Assembly: GCA_030692045.1 (NCBI GenBank) | Contig: JAUYCX010000065.1 | Location: 1 to 32,434, forward strand | Length of the DNA: 32,434 bases | Direction: 5' to 3' | From: Candidatus Omnitrophota bacterium | Lineage (GTDB): Bacteria; Omnitrophota; Gorgyraeia; JAUYCX01 | In this document: piece after piece, positions 29,901-32,434 of the stretch | Layout of the letters: each line of letters starts with the position of its first letter | Position numbering within the stretch: the stretch's first letter is position 1 | Notes under the pieces: generated by a model | The model's database searches: none | Seen by the model: only the letters and a program-made list of their open reading frames with translations | What the model was told of the DNA's origin: nothing | Position numbers and translations under genes: made by a program

Positions 29901-31654
29901 TCAAGAAAAATAATCGCCTCTTAGCCAAGTTTGAATATGATGGTGATGGCGGCAGAACCAAAAAGACAATCTATGCTCCTTGCCCAGGCCAAGCCTTTTT
30001 AGAAATACCTTTGGAGAAGAGAAGGTATGTATTTGAATTTAGAAGTTCATTCTTAGAGAACATTAACACTGATTTAAACGAATCTAACACGAATGCACAC
30101 GAATTAATTCGTGAGAATTTGTGTTTGATTAGTGAGAATTCGTGTTCAAAAGATTATTCAAATTCTAATCTAAAATTAATCCAACTCGTTAGCCAAAACA
30201 CAGGCCCTCTAACCAAAGGTATCTATGAATTAGTCTTGGCTTTTAATGATGTCTTCAGCATAAAACAAGCAGAGGCACTTATCCCAGTTGTTGAACAAGA
30301 CCCATTTCCAGGTGGTGGTGGAGGCAGTTTACCGCCTCAGACAACTATATATGTGGGCAGCCTTTATGAAGAACAATACTCTGGACTGGGTTTACAACAA
30401 ACTACCAACCATATCTTTTTAGGCAGTCAACGAATTGCCAGCATCGAGCATCAAGGATCGAGCATCGAGCATCGATATTATCATACCAATCACTTAGGCT
30501 CAACTGATGTTATCACCGATGACACAGGCTCACAACTTGTGCATTATGAGTATGACCCTTATGGAACAATTGCTTTAACTGAAGGAAGTGATGTTACAGA
30601 TTACAAATTCACCGGAAAACCACTTGACGATGAAACCGGATTATATTATTATGGGGCTAGATATTATAATCCTACGATTGGGAGGTTCATAACTCCGGAT
30701 ACGATAGTCCAGGCTCCCTATGACCCGCAATCACTCAATCGCTACAGCTATTGCCGAAACAACCCAGTAAACTATGTTGACCCGACAGGCCATAAATGGA
30801 GTTGGAAAAAGTTCTGGCACAGCTTTGCTGGAGCGTTTTTAGGTGCGATTATTACTGTTATAACAGCCGGGTGGGGCGCTCCTTTGTGGCTTGCCGGTAT
30901 GGCAGGAGGCTTTTTTGGTGGGGCCCTGACAGGTGGCCTCGAAGGTGGCTGGCAGGGTGCTCTTTATGGAGGGTTGATTGGAGGTGCCCTCGGTGGGCTT
31001 GGGGGTTGGGGATTAGGAATAGCCCAAGCCCATCAGATGGCTGGGCAATATATAGCTGGAATGCTAATAGTCGGCGCAGGGGTAGCAGGTGCAACCGATA
31101 GTTGGGACAGTTTTGCAGGAGGTCTTACCGGTGGTTTAACTGGCTGGGCAGCTGGAAATGGAATAAATTCATTAAATAAGCCTCAAAATGGTCAGTCCAA
31201 TAATGCGTTAAACAAAGCTACTACAAATACCAACGATGGTAGCACAGAAAATGCGCTAAAAGTTGACATAAAAAAAGGATATGATGATTTAAAAAAGTCT
31301 GAATGGGGAGAGACTTTTGAAGGAAGAAAAGTTACGCGTGTTGTAGGTAGAGCCATTAACAAAGGTAATGTTTCTGTTGAAGATTTGCCATCCGATACTC
31401 GCGCTGCCTATGCTAATGGTAAAATCAAAATAAATTCGCAGATTAAGCAAAACGAAATACCAGGCAGGTTAGCACACGAAGGAACCCATGCGCTTCAAGA
31501 CGCCAGAGGTCAGCTTAAAGTCTATGATTTTCCCGATGAGCGCGCAGCTTTTAACGCTGGTTACGCTGTAGATAATAAAATGGGAGTTTATGGAGCATAT
31601 AATCCTACAAATGACGAAATAAAATCTTCGTATAAAAATTATTTTGATAAATGA
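23975..31654 (+). CDS. Giant secreted SpvB / FG-GAP / RHS polymorphic-toxin-like protein
   Basis: A 2559-residue exported protein with GAGGAGG before the start. Order: signal peptide (1-27), Ser/Glu-rich linker, SpvB-type N-terminal domain (about 95-350, GTASLTIPIDVPAGRKGI and GPLGVGWNLE), six FG-GAP/VCBS calcium-binding repeats (about 385-650; DFNGDGLTD motifs), TcB-like and YD/RHS repeats (about 680-1355), two LamG domains, one nested in the other (about 1360-1807), more YD repeats, and the RHS core end (about 2190-2272; YDPYG, YYYGARYYNPTIGRFITPD, NRYSYCRNNPVNYVDPTGH). The variable C-terminus (2273-2559) has glycine-rich hydrophobic segments and HEGTH (2501-2505) with DERAAF downstream, an HExxH zincin signature. 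Word repeats occur in frame at five places. Probably a cell-surface or contact-dependent toxin. Confidence 0.88.
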   Translation: MKNKIIIFNFLLAIIFSFTISSFAAAAENSDSVVESSTTNPHSSEIIQDLKHSENSSSQLEETATLSSTEEQSNSEQKNLPPEEPSFLLTTGAQPFTSSEKFQVEPSTGTASLTIPIDVPAGRKGIQPSLSLMYNSSSPNGPLGVGWNLELGSIQRSTKKGVPKYDNTDTFVLVQQGSSQELVNIGGNQYRAKIEGAFMKFENNNSSGWLVTDKKGIKYYFGQTSASQQGGGGGTFKWCLDWVEDLNGNYMQISYFKQEGQIYPEHIYYTRKAGTPAYADIEFIYENRTDTNFSYRTGFAVTTSKRLQQITIKVDNNLQRRYQLNYNYSPSTNRSILNSIQQYGADNQSFLPPTSFTYIENGYSFNPGATWINNFQSQYQLDEYPLGDFNGDGLTDISAIFWTGQVEWKVALSNGAGFNSPQNWLTQQWDEAVSDVYAADFNGDGLTDACYPGYRPNGPNTEVRLNIALSTGSNFGNFSLWYSRWVGYGQWVDISKFGDFNGDGLTDVIEFYQQQTNVYLSTGNNFELAGDWYTGFGIAYNIAVLTGDFNGDGITDIGKFDHGTWQVAISTGHSFLPLTNWITGYGENQSIFAMDINNDGLSDAMVFNQNTGRWQVAYSDGTQFKAPVDWINNFGSGLPMPGDFSGDGIVEPAYLSAGELRVAASNGSPNDLLRQISNGIGGRTTINYAPSPHNTSLPFTLQTVLSVTTDDGEDHSYVSRYEYRDGLWDWQDREFRGFGYVKVTDVDGNYSETEFHQDDYKKGRIKEQRSYAAGNSNPYTKMVNDWHIGDDLGGGSRFVRLDSAQNYTYNGDASYKETNTCYYYDNYGNPTFIREFGDVNATGDERLSYTEYVYNTANWLVSLPKTTYIREWDGSPLLKQTWFYYDNQSLDQPPVKGNLTKQEDWLAGVVVNPRTRFTYDEYGNLITAINARGHRTTITYDSTYHLFPLTTTNALEHSVINEYYGVDGVPLDNGNYKGLWGQTKSSQDPNGNFSYSIYDTFGRIVKTISPFDSIEYPTSSIEYLLDSIPLKIISHQREKPEQEGSLDSVSFYDGLGRLIQTKTESEQPDRFIVSGQTEFNSRGLPDKKYLPFFDETYSFSSPVPLSQNPYAPAIISYDPMGRVIQSTNPDGTHSNIIYDDWTTTTIDENGHKQMSYFDAYGRLITKKEFTGTNPSFTLYATTNYTYDILGNLIQTRDNSQNTTTITYDTLGRKIEMTDPDMGHWTYEYDAVGNLKKQTDAKNQVITFQYDELNRLTSKTSPNQPAVNYTYDDVAIPNSKGRLTQATYSQTQGNTKFYYDALGREIKSEKLIDATTHTVERSYDSAGRLTSVKYPDDAVVNYTYNLSGQIEQVKSVSNSDFNTKLLLHNNGADGSTNFLDSSPHDHSVTANGDAQIDTAEYKFGSASALFPGVNGIDNYTKLALHMDGADGSRNFLDSSNSNHSIAANGNSQIDTEQYKFGGSSGLLDGNGDYLTIPDSNDWNLGSADFTIDFWVRFNTWGDGIFHTIVVDQGNADPESYFTTQWQIYMGQNVSGVAGISFEAWDNNNLLIQTYAIITGEIQINTWYHVAIVRNGNNFYNFINGIQKGETVVNTSVVPDYVGPLWIGRGYPLHNLNGRLDELRISKGIARWTSNFTPPSEPYSGSGYLSIPDSDNWNFGSGDFTIDFWVRFNTTPVDDMFIAHTNNFTSLAFYLQMASGGNLRFAYYSGGVTYYKEFPWSPSANTWYHVALVRTGNNLMAFVDGTQIGSTLTITGSIDDSTDLLYIAAFNNSGSPIAFLNGWLDELRISKGIARWTENFSPPTEEYTSSLQNYVSNVDYSPSGQITRIEYGNGVTTDYTYDPNTLRLTQLRTTNSQLQTLQDLSYSYDSAGNILQITDAVNSAHSQTFTYDAQNRLLSANGVYGNKNYSYDEIGNITRKDNLDFLYGAGNAGPHAVTSLSDGTSFSYDTNGNMTSTTNSQLRTTNYEYDFENRLKQVKKNNRLLAKFEYDGDGGRTKKTIYAPCPGQAFLEIPLEKRRYVFEFRSSFLENINTDLNESNTNAHELIRENLCLISENSCSKDYSNSNLKLIQLVSQNTGPLTKGIYELVLAFNDVFSIKQAEALIPVVEQDPFPGGGGGSLPPQTTIYVGSLYEEQYSGLGLQQTTNHIFLGSQRIASIEHQGSSIEHRYYHTNHLGSTDVITDDTGSQLVHYEYDPYGTIALTEGSDVTDYKFTGKPLDDETGLYYYGARYYNPTIGRFITPDTIVQAPYDPQSLNRYSYCRNNPVNYVDPTGHKWSWKKFWHSFAGAFLGAIITVITAGWGAPLWLAGMAGGFFGGALTGGLEGGWQGALYGGLIGGALGGLGGWGLGIAQAHQMAGQYIAGMLIVGAGVAGATDSWDSFAGGLTGGLTGWAAGNGINSLNKPQNGQSNNALNKATTNTNDGSTENALKVDIKKGYDDLKKSEWGETFEGRKVTRVVGRAINKGNVSVEDLPSDTRAAYANGKIKINSQIKQNEIPGRLAHEGTHALQDARGQLKVYDFPDERAAFNAGYAVDNKMGVYGAYNPTNDEIKSSYKNYFDK
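27013..27043. repeat. In-frame CATCGAGTAT words in RHS gene
   Basis: Copies of CATCGAGTAT and AAGCATCGAGTAT encode the SIEYPTSSIEYLL stretch, an addition between YD units. Same family as 11701-11733. Confidence 0.8.
28204..28905 (+). other. Inner LamG domain nested in outer LamG (RHS gene)
   Basis: The outer domain starts at about 28060 (LLLHNNGADGSTNFLDSS), stops after GSASALFPG, and resumes at about 28905 with SGYLSIPDSDNWNF. In between sits a complete LamG unit (LALHMDGADGSRNFLDSS to ARWTSNFTPPSEPY). Both halves end in LDELRISKGIARWT. Confidence 0.75.
29519..29550. repeat. In-frame GAACTACGAACTCCCAACTC words (1)
   Basis: Encodes the LRTTNSQLQTL stretch between YD repeats. Same words as 29839-29873. 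Confidence 0.75.
29839..29873. repeat. In-frame GAACTACGAACTCCCAACTC words (2)
   Basis: Encodes TTNSQLRTTNYEY; second copy of the word family within 350 bases. Confidence 0.75.
30063..30146. repeat. In-frame cargo-less AACACGAAT arm pair in RHS gene
   Basis: Left words AACACTGATT, CTAACACGAAT, CACACGAATT are joined directly to AATTCGTGAG, GTGTTTGATTAGTG, AATTCGTGTT. The centre, 30098-30113, is a perfect 16-bp palindrome. The arms match those around the GxxExxY gene at 16995, but no gene lies between. The frame stays open. Confidence 0.8.
30441..30474. repeat. In-frame GCATCGAGCATCGA words before RHS core
   Basis: Encodes SIEHQGSSIEHR inserted between the RIA and YYHTNHLGST parts of the RHS core. 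Confidence 0.8.
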
Positions 31655-32274
31655 GGTTGAAGATGAAAAAAATAAGTATTGCTGTTTTAGTTGTAATAGC
31701 GTCATTTTCAGTAATTTTTTTGTCAAAAGGAGAAGAGAATATGACTGCCAATATTAATTTAATATTAAAAGCCGCTAAGGAAACTTATTTAATTGGTGAC
31801 GAAATAAATTTAACTTATACTTTTTTGAATGAAAATGACCACAGTATTTATTTATTACCCTGGGGCGGTCATTATACAACTAATTGGATAGTTGCTTATA
31901 ATGAGCAAGATGTAAAATTGGCAGATTTGCCCTTGGTACGTTATGAAATAAAATTCATACCATTGAAAGAGGATTTCGTTTTCATAGGACCAAAAAAATC
32001 TTACTCTATCACAATAAAAGGTAAAGTTATTAAATCTGAGTTTTCTAGGTTTGATCGGAAAGACCAAAAAAAATATAAGGGATTTTTCATTGATTTTAAT
32101 AACTCTGCTATATTTCTTGAGAAGTCAGGTGATTTTACAATAAAAGCTTTCTATGATGGCAAGACCGAATGGAGAGATAAGGGCAAAGAGCTTTATGGTC
32201 TAAATAATATATTAGTTGGTAAGCTGGAATCTAATGAGATAAAAATAATTATTAAAAATAAAAGAAATAATTAG
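31651..32274 (+). CDS. Small exported protein, candidate immunity partner
   Basis: 207 residues from the ATG that overlaps the RHS stop (ATGA), or 203 from the ATG at 31663, which is better placed after GAGGTTG and gives a clean signal peptide (MKKISIAVLVVIASFSVIFLS). The mature part is all-beta in appearance: LILKAAKETYLIGDEINLTYTFLNEN resembles the opening of BsuPI-like inhibitor and other Ig-fold domains, which is a weak similarity. Position directly after a polymorphic RHS C-terminus makes an immunity role likely, acting outside the cytoplasm. Low GC like the toxin tip. Confidence 0.6.
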   Translation: MRLKMKKISIAVLVVIASFSVIFLSKGEENMTANINLILKAAKETYLIGDEINLTYTFLNENDHSIYLLPWGGHYTTNWIVAYNEQDVKLADLPLVRYEIKFIPLKEDFVFIGPKKSYSITIKGKVIKSEFSRFDRKDQKKYKGFFIDFNNSAIFLEKSGDFTIKAFYDGKTEWRDKGKELYGLNNILVGKLESNEIKIIIKNKRNN

Positions 32275-32294
32275 TATCAAAATAATTAGTATCA
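32265..32294. repeat. 15-bp tandem repeat at IS edge
   Basis: AAATAATTAGTATCA twice in tandem. The first copy contains the stop of the preceding gene; the second ends just before the presumed IS end. Confidence 0.85.
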
Positions 32295-32309
32295 GGTAGA
32301 TTCAAGCTC

Positions 32310-32434
32310 CTATTGCAACAATTCAGCGAATTTTTCATGAGGCGTATACCAGTTTAATGATTTACGCGGGCGGTCATTTAATTCGTCCTGAACATCCTTT
32401 AATTTTTCTTTATCGATCTTTGAAAAGTCTGTGT
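32310..32434 (-). CDS. IS30-family transposase, C-terminal part (cut by window edge)
   Basis: The minus-strand frame entering from the window end reads DVQDELNDRPRKSLNWYTPHEKFAELLQ (shown here in parts: LNDRPRKSLNW, YTPHEKFAELL) and stops at 32310-32312. This is the C-terminal segment of IS30-type DDE transposases (LNxRPRKxLxWxTPxExF). Only 41 residues are inside the window. The IS end is probably near 32290-32310, where GTAGATTCAAGCTCC may belong to the terminal inverted repeat; the other end is outside. Confidence 0.8.
   Translation of the reverse strand, partial: TDFSKIDKEKLKDVQDELNDRPRKSLNWYTPHEKFAELLQ

Noticed and set aside
30796-31101. Frames overlapping the glycine-rich RHS tip on both strands
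   Set aside because: Shadows of the RHS frame; arginine/tryptophan-rich readings with no start signals.

Overview
The window is AT-rich bacterial DNA with compact operons on the plus strand and one short minus-strand operon (18.6-20.0 kb). The combination of a fab cluster, stand-alone four-helix-bundle (S23-like), GxxExxY and REP-type Y1 transposase genes, MNT/HEPN pairs, 7TM histidine kinases, SpoVG and a giant SpvB/RHS protein fits an uncultivated Gram-negative lineage such as Omnitrophota or a relative. That placement is inference; there is no rRNA or marker set to prove it. No tRNA, rRNA or CRISPR array is visible.

Layout. 0.26-6.5 kb: rpmF-plsX-fabH-fabD-fabF, the type II fatty-acid synthesis cluster, interrupted by a GIY-YIG ORF, two four-helix-bundle genes and an IS200-like transposase; fabG and acpP are absent. 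6.6-10.3 kb: four consecutive nucleotidyltransferase/HEPN pairs (toxin-antitoxin type), each preceded by a short copy of the 5' end of the histidine kinase gene that follows at 10330. 10.3-18.6 kb: signalling block with kinase HK1, a methyltransferase plus ketosynthase pair, kinase HK2 with GAF, a receiver protein, a GxxExxY gene and a GAF/HD-GYP c-di-GMP phosphodiesterase. 18.6-20.0 kb (minus): XRE-cupin regulator, a second GxxExxY gene and a second receiver protein. 20.5-23.9 kb: exported beta-propeller protein, exported zinc-ribbon-like protein, a four-helix-bundle gene, spoVG and a REP-type transposase. 23.98-32.27 kb: a 2559-residue secreted SpvB/FG-GAP/RHS protein with a C-terminal HExxH module, and an overlapping small exported protein that may be its immunity partner. 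The window ends in the 3' part of an IS30-type transposase.

The most unusual signal is the system of short degenerate word repeats (for example TCGATGCTCGA, AACACGAAT, ATCCGT, GACCATAGAC, AAAGTAAAAA, GGGACGTC). They form opposed arms around single small guest genes, they also occur without cargo as hairpins, and they are present in frame inside host genes (both kinases, probably fabD, and five places in the RHS gene). Start and stop codons of several host genes lie inside these arms. The architecture resembles 23S rRNA intervening sequences (a stem around an S23 ORF), but spread through protein-coding operons with several cargo families. The second unusual signal is the array of five kinase 5' ends interleaved with four MNT/HEPN modules.
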